Assembly (NCBI GenBank): GCA_028289545.1 | Contig: JANQPG010000011.1 | Location: 1-64,000, forward strand | Direction: 5' to 3' | DNA length: 64,000 nucleotides | Origin: Woeseiaceae bacterium | GTDB lineage: Bacteria > Pseudomonadota > Gammaproteobacteria > Steroidobacterales > Woeseiaceae | Shown: positions 34,906 through 43,569 of the stretch, one piece after another | Layout: each line of letters begins with the position of its first letter | Numbering within the stretch: position 1 is the first letter of the stretch | Notes under the pieces: generated by a model | Database searches by the model: none | What the model saw: only the letters and a program-made list of their open reading frames with translations | Told to the model about the DNA's origin: nothing | Made by a program: the position numbers and the translations under genes

Positions 34906-36690
34906 TCAGGGCCTCGATCGAAGGCCCTCGATCACTGACGTACTGACCCAGCGGATGTCCTCGTTGCTGGTATAGAACAGGTAGCGGCCGTCGCGGCTCA
35001 CGAACGGACAGAGTTCATGATGTTCGCTGTTGATGGCCGGACCCATCGACACCGCTTCGCTCCATTGACCGTCGTCATCCCTGAACGCAATGTAGAGATC
35101 GCCTCTGCCCAAACCGCCGCGGCGGCTCGCACCGAAGATCACGTAGCTGCCGTCTCTCGCAATAAAGGGATCTGCTTCGTAGGCGCCCGTGTTGACCGTG
35201 CCGGGTAGGCGTTTCGGCGGCTCATAACCGCCTTCGTCTCTCGGAGCCGCCACGTACAGGTCGTAGTCGCCCGGGCGTTCGCGTCCATGATTGGAAGCAA
35301 ACGCAATGTGCCCGTCGTCCGTGAACGACACGTAGTACTCATTTCCCGCTGTATTCACAGGGGCACCAAGGTTGACCGGCTCCGACCAGTCGCTGCCGCG
35401 CCGGTCGACGTACCAGATATCGAAGTCCACGGGTTTACTGTCTCCGTCCCGTGACTTGTTGGAGATGAAATAGAGCCTCGATCCGTCGAGCGACAGCATT
35501 GGGTCGCCGAACGTAAACACGGGATCGCTCAGCACGACAGAGGGCGCGCTCCATTCACCGTTGTCGAAACGGGTCATGCGAATTTCAGCGCGCTCTCCTA
35601 CGTTCACCCCGAAGAACATCTCGAGGCCGTCCGTCGAAAACGCCGAGCCGTATTCGAACTGGCCCTCGCGGCTGACGCGACCGGAGGCAAAAACGGCGGG
35701 GTCGGCGCCTGGCGGCTCCTCGCCCAGATACGCATCCCGATTTCCGTCGAGCAGCCCGCGACGCACAAACTCCGCGCGCAGCGCCGCCTCGTCTTCAAAG
35801 GCGCTCACAAGCCGCCGCGCGGACGCGCCTTCTGTATGTGCAATCGCCGCGACTCTTCCCTGGTTGAGAAACAGCGTGTCGGGCTCGCGCTCGTTCAGCG
35901 GATCGGCGTAAGCCGCCTCGGCCGGAATGATCTCCCACCCTGTATCCCTCAGGGCCGTGACCAGATCGTCGACAAACAGCGCCGCAAGGTCGTTCTCGTG
36001 CAGGAGCAATACGTGCTTTGGCGAGCGCCCGAGCGTCCGCACCGCAAGCGCGTCGTAGAATTCGACGGCGTGCAGCAGCGTATCCACGTAGGCATCGCGC
36101 CACTCCGGCGTATCGACGCGTCCCCCGGCCGCGGCCACCTCGTTGGCGAGCGCCTGCATGTACCAGTCGTAGTTGTCGACGGTGACATAGCCGTTCGTGA
36201 GACCGCGCTCGGCCAGCCCGTCGCGAATAGCGTCACGGCGCGATTCGGGACGTCCCTCGTGCAGGAAGGGAAACCGAAAGTAAGCGCGGAAGCCCGGTAA
36301 CTCGCGCAGCGTTTGCTCCGCGCGGTCGAGATCCTTCAGAAAATCGGCAGCGGCCGTGCGATTCGCCGACTCGTGGCTGTGCGAGTGGTTGGCAATTCGA
36401 TGCCCTGCCGCTGCGTAGCGCTGAAGCCGCTCGTAGCCCGCGTCGCCGTGCGCAACCAGATTCTCCGTCGTGACGAAGAACATTGCGCCTTCGACGCCGG
36501 CGCGATCGAGCGCAGCAACAAGCTCACTCGTACGCGCGTCACCCGTAAACACCGGGCCGTCGCCGCGCGGAGCGTCATCGAAGCTCAAGGCGATCTGTCG
36601 CCGCTCGCCCGCGTCGGCGCCCGCCGCAAAACAGCCGAGCGCAAACGCCAGGGCAATACCCACCGGGAGCAACGCTGTTTTCATAGACAC
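34906..36690 (-). CDS. Polysaccharide deacetylase fused to a PD40/TolB-like propeller
   Basis: A 594-residue exported fusion. After the signal peptide (TALLPVGIALAFALGCFAAG) comes a NodB-type deacetylase at about 30-260: motif 1 IALSFDDAP, motif 2 RIANHSHSHES (His pair for metal), motif 3 FRFPFLHEGR and a late LLLHENDLAALF. From about residue 330 a beta-propeller follows with PD40 strands (FGDPMLSLDGSRLYFISNKS, YVSFTDDGHIAFASNHG, DPFIARDGSYVIFGASRRGG, CPFVSRDGRYLFYTSNED). The deacetylase would remove N-acetyl or O-acetyl groups from a glycan; the propeller may bind the glycan or a partner. GTG 36690 is taken; ATG 36684 is possible. Confidence 0.85.
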   Translation of the reverse strand: MSMKTALLPVGIALAFALGCFAAGADAGERRQIALSFDDAPRGDGPVFTGDARTSELVAALDRAGVEGAMFFVTTENLVAHGDAGYERLQRYAAAGHRIANHSHSHESANRTAAADFLKDLDRAEQTLRELPGFRAYFRFPFLHEGRPESRRDAIRDGLAERGLTNGYVTVDNYDWYMQALANEVAAAGGRVDTPEWRDAYVDTLLHAVEFYDALAVRTLGRSPKHVLLLHENDLAALFVDDLVTALRDTGWEIIPAEAAYADPLNEREPDTLFLNQGRVAAIAHTEGASARRLVSAFEDEAALRAEFVRRGLLDGNRDAYLGEEPPGADPAVFASGRVSREGQFEYGSAFSTDGLEMFFGVNVGERAEIRMTRFDNGEWSAPSVVLSDPVFTFGDPMLSLDGSRLYFISNKSRDGDSKPVDFDIWYVDRRGSDWSEPVNLGAPVNTAGNEYYVSFTDDGHIAFASNHGRERPGDYDLYVAAPRDEGGYEPPKRLPGTVNTGAYEADPFIARDGSYVIFGASRRGGLGRGDLYIAFRDDDGQWSEAVSMGPAINSEHHELCPFVSRDGRYLFYTSNEDIRWVSTSVIEGLRSRP

Positions 36691-36692
36691 TA

Positions 36693-37103
36693 CTAACTCT
36701 TCCGCTGGAGAAACTTGAGTCCCGACCAGTCGTCATCCACAGCGCAGACTTTCACGTCCACCCAGTTGAGCGGGAGGATAACGTCGCGCAGCTGATCCTC
36801 GGTTAGATCCTTGAACAGCGCGGACGACTTCTTGGGCCAGGACACCCACAACATGCCGCCGGGTACGACGCAGTCGAGGGCACGTTTGATCTGCCGGTCG
36901 AGCGCTCTGCGATTCGGGCAAAACAAATGAACGACATCGGCCGACTTTGCGCGCTGCATGAAACGCACATCGGTCGCTCCCGCCACGAGTTCGGGATAGT
37001 GCAGTGGCGCGCCGATGAGCTGGTAACGCATGCCCGGCCTGAGCCCGAGTTTCTGAAACAGCGGTTTGCCTGAGTAGCCGTGTGTGGCCCCGTTTTTTGT
37101 CAT
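36693..37103 (-). CDS. DUF3052-like small protein
   Basis: A 136-residue cytoplasmic protein resembling the DUF3052 family: HGYSGKPLFQKLGLRPGMRY, then DVVHLFCPNRRALDRQIKRA, GGMLWVSWPKKSSALFKDLT and NWVDVKVCAVDDDWSGLKF. The function is not known. Start 37103 is supported by AGGATAG and overlaps the stop of the preceding gene by 4 bp (ATGA); the end lies 2 bp before the start of the deacetylase fusion, so the genes from 38085 down to 34906 probably form one transcript. Confidence 0.78.
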   Translation of the reverse strand: MTKNGATHGYSGKPLFQKLGLRPGMRYQLIGAPLHYPELVAGATDVRFMQRAKSADVVHLFCPNRRALDRQIKRALDCVVPGGMLWVSWPKKSSALFKDLTEDQLRDVILPLNWVDVKVCAVDDDWSGLKFLQRKS

Positions 37104-37603
37104 TCTATCCTGTCGTACTCCACTCGCATGAACTCCTGCCACCCGCTCTCGCGAAGCGACCAGTCCACAACCTCCAGTGTCGCCGGCGCGCTCAGCCGAT
37201 AGCGCGTCCGGCCTTGCTCCATCCCCGCCGTGCCCCAGTGGGTCGTGAGAGCGAGATTGCCCCAGCTCGCCGCCAATGGAAAGAGCGCGCCTCCGCTATC
37301 GACCCAGTAACCCCTCAAACGCGAATCGAGAACCCGCTTGTAGACACCCTGGCCGGCGAACAGAACACGATCGTCGGCCACGCTGACGATCGTGTAGTCC
37401 ACGGTCAGCTGTGATCCGTGCAGCCCTTCCGCCCAGCGCAAAGTACATCGCGCCGGAGTGCCCCATGCATTGCAGTCCGCACGCCAGAGGCCGATAAGAT
37501 CGCGGGGTCCGTACGTCGCGAGTTCGTGTTCGTCCGAAACCGCCGAATCCGTCGGTATCGCCGCGATGACCGTCGCTGCAAACACCAGGGCCATCAGCTT
37601 CAA
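37100..37603 (-). CDS. Exported beta-rich protein of unknown function
   Basis: A 167-residue protein with a signal peptide (LMALVFAATVIAAIPTDSAV). The mature part is mostly strands (LIGLWRADCNAWGTPARC, SQLTVDYTIVSVADDRVLFA, LRGYWVDSGGALFPLAASWG) as in a small lipocalin-like barrel; two cysteines (in ADCNAW and ARCTLR) could form a disulfide. It overlaps both neighbours by 4 bp, so it is translationally coupled in the chain. No family was recognised. Confidence 0.7.
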   Translation of the reverse strand: MKLMALVFAATVIAAIPTDSAVSDEHELATYGPRDLIGLWRADCNAWGTPARCTLRWAEGLHGSQLTVDYTIVSVADDRVLFAGQGVYKRVLDSRLRGYWVDSGGALFPLAASWGNLALTTHWGTAGMEQGRTRYRLSAPATLEVVDWSLRESGWQEFMRVEYDRIE

Positions 37604-38085
37604 GAGGACAGCTCCTGCTGTTCCCGCTCGACCGGCAGGCGTCGATATTCGCCCTCGAACACCGTCATTGCCGTTCCGTCCGGCAGGTGCACCTGCATGC
37701 TGTTGGTCATACGTTCCGGGTCTGAATAATCCGCCGTGATGACCTGCCGGACACCACCCTCTCCGGTATGTGCAACCTCGATGCGAAAGCCGTCGAACGA
37801 ACCGGTGTAAATCTGCGGATCACCTTCCGAGGGCATCCACGACAGAACGGCCGCGCCGCCGGCATCGAAACGGAACAGCGTTTCGCAGCGCATGCCCACT
37901 TCACCGTTTGAGACTTGCTCGTAGTCGGCTCGCATGCCGCTGCCACCAAGTACCCGCGAGTTGTTGAAGCGCCCCGTTGCCGTCATGGACTGCCCTTCGG
38001 AAGGGTCGATCACGATGTGCTCATCCCCTTCGAAGCGCCCCTGCATACGCTCGAGCAATGTATCGATGTCCGTGTTTTCCGCCAT
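37600..38085 (-). CDS. DUF1579-like cytoplasmic protein
   Basis: A 161-residue protein without a signal peptide. The sequence (LLERMQGRFEGDEHIVIDPS, ATGRFNNSRVLGGSGMRADY, ETLFRFDAGGAAVLSWMPSE) resembles the DUF1579 / heme-binding-like lipocalin group. It heads the chain of overlapping genes reading down to the deacetylase fusion; the AraC regulator lies 15 bp upstream on the same strand. The ligand is unknown. Confidence 0.7.
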   Translation of the reverse strand: MAENTDIDTLLERMQGRFEGDEHIVIDPSEGQSMTATGRFNNSRVLGGSGMRADYEQVSNGEVGMRCETLFRFDAGGAAVLSWMPSEGDPQIYTGSFDGFRIEVAHTGEGGVRQVITADYSDPERMTNSMQVHLPDGTAMTVFEGEYRRLPVEREQQELSS

Positions 38086-38100
38086 GCCCGCCTCCCCTGG

Positions 38101-39051
38101 TTATCTGTTTTCAATATCGGAAGCCCGTCTTACAGGCTGAATACAATCCATGTCCCAGTACGCCATCCCGCGCGGCCTGGGGTCGTTGTAATAGCGCTCC
38201 ACGGCGGGTCCGTCTCCGGGCACCCATTCTCCGGGGGGCATGAACACCCGCCCAAGGTAGTCCCATGCGGAGACAAACGCCTCGTAACCGCCCCGACAGC
38301 TCACTATTGCTGCCTCAGTCGCTGGCAACGTGCGCACGACAACATCGCCGGATGCCTGTGTGCCCGCATCAACCTCGTAGGCAAGCTCGTAACGGTACTC
38401 CGCCGCCGGCGTCTCATAATTGCTGTCGTAGCTCAGACCCATCATTGTCCGCTCATCACGCAACTGTCCCCTGTCGACAAGCCATTTCTCGAGCGAATCG
38501 AAGCCGCGCTTCAAACGTTCGGGTTCTGTCGCGTCCCTCACCATGAGCACCGCCACCCGCCGTTGTTCGAGACGCTCGATGCGGACTTTCCATTCCCGGG
38601 CAGTGGGTGTCGGCAGGAACGCGGGCGTGTCACAACCAGGCCCCAGAGTACCGGTCTCCGCGACAGCAACTTGACGATTCTTATCGAATTGCCGTCCAAG
38701 GTTGAGCGGAGTCGAACGATCCCAGCGACTCGGCGGCAGCCCGAACGCGCGCTTGAACGAACGCGTGAAGTCGGAACTCTCGGAGTAACCGGCTTCGTGT
38801 GCAATGCGCGTACACGTCCATTCCGTGTGCGCGCGCATGAGACCGCATGCGTATTCGAGACGGATGCGGCGCACGAACGCGCCGAAGGTCTCACCCTGGA
38901 CATGGGCGAACAACTGATGCAGCCGAATGGGCGACAGTGCCGATTGCGCCGCCGCTTCCTCGAGCGAGACCAGGCGCTTCGGGTCGCGCCTGACGGCAAT
39001 ACGCGCGCGCTCGACGGCGGCGAGCGCGCGCTCCCGGGTGCTCTGCCTCAC
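38101..39051 (-). CDS. AraC-family regulator with GyrI-like effector domain
   Basis: A 316-residue regulator. The double HTH of AraC type is N-terminal (LEEAAAQSALSPIRLHQLFA, IAHEAGYSESSDFTRSFKRAFG at about 80-105). Residues 155-305 form a GyrI-like / SRPBCC-adjacent small-molecule-binding domain (VRIERLEQRRVAVLMVRD, YRYELAYEVDAGT, YYNDPRPRGMAYWDMDCIQP). This Rob/SoxS-like arrangement is typical of drug-sensing activators. It follows the SRPBCC gene by 3 bp on the same strand, within the cassette begun by the ArsR gene. Confidence 0.9.
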   Translation of the reverse strand: MRQSTRERALAAVERARIAVRRDPKRLVSLEEAAAQSALSPIRLHQLFAHVQGETFGAFVRRIRLEYACGLMRAHTEWTCTRIAHEAGYSESSDFTRSFKRAFGLPPSRWDRSTPLNLGRQFDKNRQVAVAETGTLGPGCDTPAFLPTPTAREWKVRIERLEQRRVAVLMVRDATEPERLKRGFDSLEKWLVDRGQLRDERTMMGLSYDSNYETPAAEYRYELAYEVDAGTQASGDVVVRTLPATEAAIVSCRGGYEAFVSAWDYLGRVFMPPGEWVPGDGPAVERYYNDPRPRGMAYWDMDCIQPVRRASDIENR

Positions 39052-39054
39052 GGG

Positions 39055-39588
39055 TCAGGCAGTGGCGAGCTCTCTTTCGTACAGCGCTTCCGTTTCGGCA
39101 TGCCGAATCCAGAAGTCACGTACAGCCCGCCCGTCCAGCAGATCGCCGAGCAGATCGAAGTGGGTGTGCCAGCCAGCCGCGGCGCCCAGTTTGAAATCGT
39201 CGGAAACGAGGTTTTCATGGATCAGGCGGAGCTCGGTCCCTTCCGAAACGGACTTGAGTGTAATCGAAACCCTGGTGCTCATGCCGTCTTCGCGCTCTGG
39301 CCACGAGAACGACAGGTGCTCCGGCGGCTCCCAGGCGAGCACTTCGCCCTCGAAGCGGATGGCTTCGGCGCAGTCACCCCTATTCGGCGGCGGCGATGCC
39401 GACAGCCGACTGTGATCGAAGTCAAACACGATCTTGCCGCCGACACGCGGTTCGACGTCACCGCCGCAAAACCACTTGCGGCGATGCTCATCTTCGACAA
39501 GGTGTGCCCACACCGTATCGACCGGCGCGCGGAACACCCGCACGAACGTGAGCTTGCCGTCCCCGTTCAAACTTCCCAATTCATTCAT
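39055..39588 (-). CDS. SRPBCC / AHSA1-type protein
   Basis: A 177-residue START-like protein with the AHSA1 opening FVRVFRAPVDTVWAHLVEDE and HRRKWFCGGDVEPRVGGKIV, then LSFSWPEREDGMSTRVSITL and RLIHENLVSDD. Such proteins bind hydrophobic small molecules or act as Hsp90 co-chaperone-like folds. GAGGAG at 7 bp supports ATG 39588 (MNELGS), which overlaps the ArsR stop by 8 bp. The ArsR-SRPBCC pair is a common arrangement in which ArsR represses its neighbour. Confidence 0.88.
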   Translation of the reverse strand: MNELGSLNGDGKLTFVRVFRAPVDTVWAHLVEDEHRRKWFCGGDVEPRVGGKIVFDFDHSRLSASPPPNRGDCAEAIRFEGEVLAWEPPEHLSFSWPEREDGMSTRVSITLKSVSEGTELRLIHENLVSDDFKLGAAAGWHTHFDLLGDLLDGRAVRDFWIRHAETEALYERELATA

Positions 39589-39913
39589 CCCCATACTCCT
39601 CAATGGCCTCCTCCAGGAGGTCGAGACGTTCGTTCCAGAACTCGGTGTACGTCTTGAGCCATTGCTCGGCCTTTGTCAGCCGGGCGGGCTTGAGCGTGCA
39701 TATGCGAGTTCGACCTTTCTTCCGCCGCTGGACGAGGCGGGCCGACTCCAGAACCCCAATGTGCTTGGATGCGCCGGCAAAACTCATGTCGAGCGGCAAC
39801 GCCAGCTCACCGACACTTTTTGGCCCCTCTCTCAAAGCGGCGAGGATCTGCCGTCTTGCCGGGTCCGCCAGCGCATGGAATACCGCGTTCAGCTCTGCGT
39901 TTTGTTCAACCAT
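39581..39913 (-). CDS. ArsR-family transcriptional regulator
   Basis: A 110-residue winged-helix regulator with no metal-binding cysteine box of the SmtB type: FHALADPARRQILAALREGP, ELALPLDMSFAGASKHIGVL, ESARLVQRRKKGRTRICTL. This cysteine-free type usually pairs with an SRPBCC gene, as here. ATG 39913 lies inside a 12-bp palindrome (39908-39919) that is probably its operator. The frame opens 5 codons further upstream. Confidence 0.9.
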   Translation of the reverse strand: MVEQNAELNAVFHALADPARRQILAALREGPKSVGELALPLDMSFAGASKHIGVLESARLVQRRKKGRTRICTLKPARLTKAEQWLKTYTEFWNERLDLLEEAIEEYGDE

Positions 39914-39919
39914 ATGGTT
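39908..39919. promoter_or_regulatory. Palindrome over the ArsR start codon
   Basis: AACCATATGGTT is a perfect 12-bp palindrome that includes the ArsR ATG. A larger element lies 22 bp upstream; both share AACCA / TGGTT half-sites, so both are candidate ArsR sites. Confidence 0.5.
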
Positions 39920-39941
39920 TAATAACACGGCCCCGAAAATT

Positions 39942-39961
39942 ATTCAACCAGTTAGTTGAAT
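39942..39961. promoter_or_regulatory. 20-bp inverted repeat, candidate ArsR operator
   Basis: ATTCAACCAGTTAGTTGAAT has 7-bp arms around a 6-bp centre and lies 28 bp before the ArsR start codon, in an AT-rich promoter stretch. Binding here would block the ArsR-SRPBCC-AraC transcript. Confidence 0.6.
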
Positions 39962-40062
39962 TTCTGCGACCGCACGTGGGAAGGCGGCGCGCCGACCGTG
40001 TATGGTGATGCCGCCGAGACAGTCGGCGACGACCGCAACTGGCAGCCAGGAGAACAGCAAAC

Positions 40063-40740
40063 ATGCCCAAACGCCGCGTGGTGCTCTCTTGGAGCAGCGG
40101 AAAAGATTCAGCCTGGTGCCTGCAGAGGTTGCGGCAGGACCCGGAAGTGGAGCTCGTGGGTTTGCTGACAACCTTCAATGCCGAGGCGGATCGCGTCGCA
40201 ATGCACGCCGTTCGTCGTGAACTCGTGATCCGTCAGGCCGCTCTCGCGAATCTGCCGCTGTTTGCCGTCGAGCTGTCCTGGCCCTGTCCTAACGGCGCGT
40301 ACGAACGGGCTACACACGAAGCCGTCGCCATGCTCAAGAGTGAATACGGCGTCGAGGCGATGGCGTTCGGCGATCTCTTCCTCGAAGATATTCGCGAATA
40401 CCGGGAGCGGCTGTTCACCGACGCCGATCTCGACACCCTGTTTCCGCTGTGGGGTCTGAATACCGCCGAGCTGGCCACGGACATGATCGAAAGCGGCCTC
40501 GAAGCCGTCATTACCTGCGTAGACCCGGCACAGTGTCCAGCCGACATCGTGGGCAAAGCGTATACAAAGAGTTTGCTCGATGCCCTACCGGACGGCGTGG
40601 ACCCCTGTGGTGAAAACGGCGAGTTTCACACGCTGGTTCATGCGGGCCCAATGTTCTCGGGTTCCATTGCGCTGGTGGCCGGAGAACGGATCGAGCGGGA
40701 CGGCTTCGCGTTTGCGGACTTCGCCGTCGCCACCGGCTGA
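40063..40740 (+). CDS. Dph6-like ATP-binding amidotransferase family protein
   Basis: A 225-residue protein of the ATP-pyrophosphatase fold. The PP-loop is VVLSWSSGKDSAWCLQRL (residues 6-23), followed by LTTFNAEADRVAMHAVRRE, LPLFAVELSWPCPN, AMAFGDLFLEDIREYRE and GENGEFHTLVHAGP (E-F-H-T is the family signature). In archaea and eukaryotes Dph6 amidates diphthine on EF-2; in bacteria the family's substrate is unknown, since bacteria do not make diphthamide. It stands alone on this strand, divergent from the ArsR gene. Confidence 0.88.
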   Translation: MPKRRVVLSWSSGKDSAWCLQRLRQDPEVELVGLLTTFNAEADRVAMHAVRRELVIRQAALANLPLFAVELSWPCPNGAYERATHEAVAMLKSEYGVEAMAFGDLFLEDIREYRERLFTDADLDTLFPLWGLNTAELATDMIESGLEAVITCVDPAQCPADIVGKAYTKSLLDALPDGVDPCGENGEFHTLVHAGPMFSGSIALVAGERIERDGFAFADFAVATG

Positions 40741-40772
40741 TTCGCTGGAATCTCCCCGGCCGCAGCGATTGC

Positions 40773-41744
40773 CTAGTCTTCAACGCGCACTGGGCTCACG
40801 AAACCGTCGGGTTTGATCGCCAGCACCGAACACTCGACCCGCTTCAGGATCTCCTCGGCCGTATTGCCGATAAAAAAGCCCGGAATGCCCACTCGTCCGA
40901 CCGTGCCCATGACAACCACATCAGCGTCGAGCTCGTTCACGACGCGAGGCACTTCGGTCTTCGGGTCACCCTTCGACAAGTGCATCTGGGCCGATTCGTC
41001 GTAGCGAGCGTCGAGACCGCCGCCGCTGGCGTCGATCAGCTCCCGAAGCCAGCGGCGGCGCCGGTCGCGTTCCTCCTCTACCAGCGCATCGACCGCGGCT
41101 TTATCGAGGCCGGAGCGCGGCGATCTCAGGAACGGCTCGTGCGGCACACGCCACACGTGTACCCAATGCCGCTCGGCCGAGTGCCGTGCCGCCAGCGATG
41201 ACGCGAGTTCGGCAATCGCTTCGTTGAGCGCGTCCGACGCGGGTTCGTCCGGTTCAAAGTCGACGGCGGCAAGCACCCGCTTGCACGGCAGCCGGCCGCC
41301 GGATCGAACCATCCAAACCGGGCACGGACATTTACGCAGGATATGCATGTCGGTGCTGCTCAGCGGCCTCAGCGGCGCCGACTGATCGCCGACCGCCTTG
41401 ACGAGCAGGTCGTGCCCGTCGCGCTGAACCGTCCGCAGAATCTCGATAAAGCGGCGCCCCGTCAGGACTTTCGACTCAACCTGCGCTGCGCCGGATTGCA
41501 GCGCCATAGCCTTGAAGCGCGCCAGAACCTCCAGGCGCTCACCGACGACCAGCTTGATGAGTTCATCGGGAAGCGCCGCCGTGATCGCCATCTGCAGATC
41601 GGCAGGCAAGCGGTCGACGACATCGACAATGGTCAGGCTCGCCTGATTGTCGGCCGCAAGCAGGGCTGCCTCGTTGAGGGCCGCCGAGTTGTCGGCATCC
41701 GGGTCGACAGCAAACAGAATCTTCTTGAAACGATGCATGGCCAT
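40773..41744 (-). CDS. Tandem universal stress protein, UspE-like
   Basis: A 323-residue protein with two Usp domains. The first ([20 protein letters not shown] to about 145) lacks a full ATP loop; the second ([20 protein letters not shown] to the end) has [18 protein letters not shown]-x-AEE, matching the G-x2-G-x9-G nucleotide-binding pattern. UspE-type proteins act in stress survival. ATG 41744 has GAGGTG upstream; M31 is an alternative. It stands alone and converges with the Dph6-like gene. Confidence 0.9.
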   Translation of the reverse strand: MAMHRFKKILFAVDPDADNSAALNEAALLAADNQASLTIVDVVDRLPADLQMAITAALPDELIKLVVGERLEVLARFKAMALQSGAAQVESKVLTGRRFIEILRTVQRDGHDLLVKAVGDQSAPLRPLSSTDMHILRKCPCPVWMVRSGGRLPCKRVLAAVDFEPDEPASDALNEAIAELASSLAARHSAERHWVHVWRVPHEPFLRSPRSGLDKAAVDALVEEERDRRRRWLRELIDASGGGLDARYDESAQMHLSKGDPKTEVPRVVNELDADVVVMGTVGRVGIPGFFIGNTAEEILKRVECSVLAIKPDGFVSPVRVED

Positions 41745-41860
41745 CGCGGGTTGGCACCTCATTGAACGGGCGGTTAATGTTGGCGAAGCAAGCGTCGACA
41801 GTAGCAAACGCAAGCCCCGCGCCACCATAAGAGATAACCGAATACGTCTCGGCGACTCAG

Positions 41861-42343
41861 CTATCTGTGCGCGTCTTTGCGCAGACGCATCGCCATCTCA
41901 CGCTTCTCGTCCGTGTCCGCCGTGTGCTCGTAGCGCGGGTCGTTGGTCCTGCGCTCGAGTTCCGTCAAGTGCGGGGGACCGAAGCCCCAGTCGCTGCCGG
42001 CCGACCTCGGAACGACGTGCAGGTGAAAATGCGGCACCTCCTGGCCGCTGCCGACGCCGTTGTTCTGGTACAGCAACAGTCCATCCGGGGACAGCGTGTC
42101 CATCAACACGTCGGCGGCGCGGCGAGCGGCAATCAGAACGGCCGACAGTTCGTCTTTGTTGAGATCGAGCAGGGTCGGCGCATGACGCCGGGGAAAGACG
42201 ATCGACTGCCCGCGCTCGTACTGTCGGCCGTTGAGCATCGTCATCGTCAGCTCGTCCTCGGCCCACAGCGCCCAGTGCCCGTCTCCGCCGCGCTGAACCT
42301 CGCAGAAATAACAGTGCGACACCTCCGGCAATTCGAGTCTCAT
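41861..42343 (-). CDS. HIT family nucleotide-binding protein
   Basis: A 160-residue protein with the histidine triad HFHLHVVPR near residue 105 and the supporting strands YERGQSIVFPRRHAPTLLDL and GLLLYQNNGVGSGQEV. N-terminal C-x2-C-like cysteines (HCYFCEVQ) could bind zinc, as in some HIT members. HIT proteins hydrolyse nucleoside phosphoramidates or dinucleoside polyphosphates. It lies 58 bp after the SMP-30-like gene on the same strand. Confidence 0.88.
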   Translation of the reverse strand: MRLELPEVSHCYFCEVQRGGDGHWALWAEDELTMTMLNGRQYERGQSIVFPRRHAPTLLDLNKDELSAVLIAARRAADVLMDTLSPDGLLLYQNNGVGSGQEVPHFHLHVVPRSAGSDWGFGPPHLTELERRTNDPRYEHTADTDEKREMAMRLRKDAHR

Positions 42344-42401
42344 ACAGTGTTTGTCCTCGAGCAGCCTGGAAACAACATCGCCAAAAACGGAAGATGGGCG
42401 C

Positions 42402-43394
42402 TCAGCGAACCACGCGGGCGCCCTCTACGCCGACGGGTATCCGCCAGACCTTGCCGCCTTTGCCACGGGAAAAGGTACTCGTCACGTACAGGGACTGACG
42501 GTCGAACGCCCCCTCCCCGAACACGAGGCTGCCGGCGCCCGGCACACCCTCGGCGACGAGCTCAGTGACCTCGGACCGCGGATCGTAACGCCAGATCTTG
42601 GCCTCGCGATTCGCGGCGATGTACACACGGCCTTCCGCATCCATGGCCAGGCCGTCCGGCATGGACGCGGGTCCCGTCGTTGCCACGAGTTTGGCATCGC
42701 GAAACGGCTTGCCGTCCTCGAGGCGCAGTGCCCAGAGCCGATTGACGCCAACGACCGGGCGTATGTTCGAGAACATTTGCGCCACGTACAGCGTCGACTC
42801 GTCGAGCGACATGACCATTCCGTTCGGATGGCTTACGGCCGTCGTAAACAAGCGCACGTCGCCGTCAGTCACTCGATATATGTCCGCGGTCGCATCGTCC
42901 GAAACCAGGTAAGAACCGTCGCGGAGGACGAGGATGAAATTGGGATCGCCAATACCGCGAGCGTCCGCCCGTTTCCGCCCATCGTCCGGTGAGATGCGCC
43001 ACACGATGCCGTCGTCGTTTCGATCGTGTCGGAACGCGTTGGTGGGGCCAAAATCCGCCACCAGCAAATCGCGCTCGCCAATACCGGCCACGCCCAGGTT
43101 CGAATCGAGCTCCGCAAGCTGTCTCGAACTCCCGTCCGGCAGCACTTCCCAGAACGCGCGGTTGCAGGTAACAAAGAGGCGCCCCTCGCCGTTGAACGAG
43201 ATTCCCTCGCAGCCCGTAAACGGTTCGTCCGCAAACAGGATGGGCGTGACGGGCAGCGACACCTCCTCTTCTGCAGCGGCGACGTCCAGCGCGCCCGTAC
43301 ACAGCAGCACACAAGCAAACACGAACACGGCGACGGGCCGGCGCAACGCCGCCTGTCCGCACACCGATACTGAACACCCGTAAGAAAGTTGCAT
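42402..43394 (-). CDS. Exported SMP-30 / gluconolactonase-like beta-propeller
   Basis: A 330-residue protein with an N-terminal signal (VAVFVFACVLLCTGALDVAA). The rest is a six-bladed propeller: CEGISFNGEGRLFVTCN, DLLVADFGPTNAFRH, GSYLVSDDATADIYRVTDGD, VSHPNGMVMSLDESTLYVAQ, MPDGLAMDAEGRVYIAANRE. Members are lactonases or strictosidine-synthase-like hydrolases that bind a divalent metal through E, N and D residues. GGAGGGGGA lies upstream of the ATG. The substrate is unknown. Confidence 0.82.
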   Translation of the reverse strand: MQLSYGCSVSVCGQAALRRPVAVFVFACVLLCTGALDVAAAEEEVSLPVTPILFADEPFTGCEGISFNGEGRLFVTCNRAFWEVLPDGSSRQLAELDSNLGVAGIGERDLLVADFGPTNAFRHDRNDDGIVWRISPDDGRKRADARGIGDPNFILVLRDGSYLVSDDATADIYRVTDGDVRLFTTAVSHPNGMVMSLDESTLYVAQMFSNIRPVVGVNRLWALRLEDGKPFRDAKLVATTGPASMPDGLAMDAEGRVYIAANREAKIWRYDPRSEVTELVAEGVPGAGSLVFGEGAFDRQSLYVTSTFSRGKGGKVWRIPVGVEGARVVR

Positions 43395-43569
43395 GACGTC
43401 CCCCTCCGGCGCTTCCGCGAGCTGTTATTGTGTCGTCCGGCATCGACGAGTCGTATATGATGCCTGAACGGCGCGTCTCGCGCGTTGCAGATCGGCAGTC
43501 CGGCGTCGATCTGCAAGCGGCCACCAACGGCCCGCCTTTCTTCTATGTTGCAGCACACGGGGACTGAAA

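Noticed and set aside
37915-39657. Forward frame of 580 codons opposite AraC and SRPBCC genes.
   Set aside because: Both reverse genes have family motifs and ribosome sites; the forward product has repetitive R/P/H composition.
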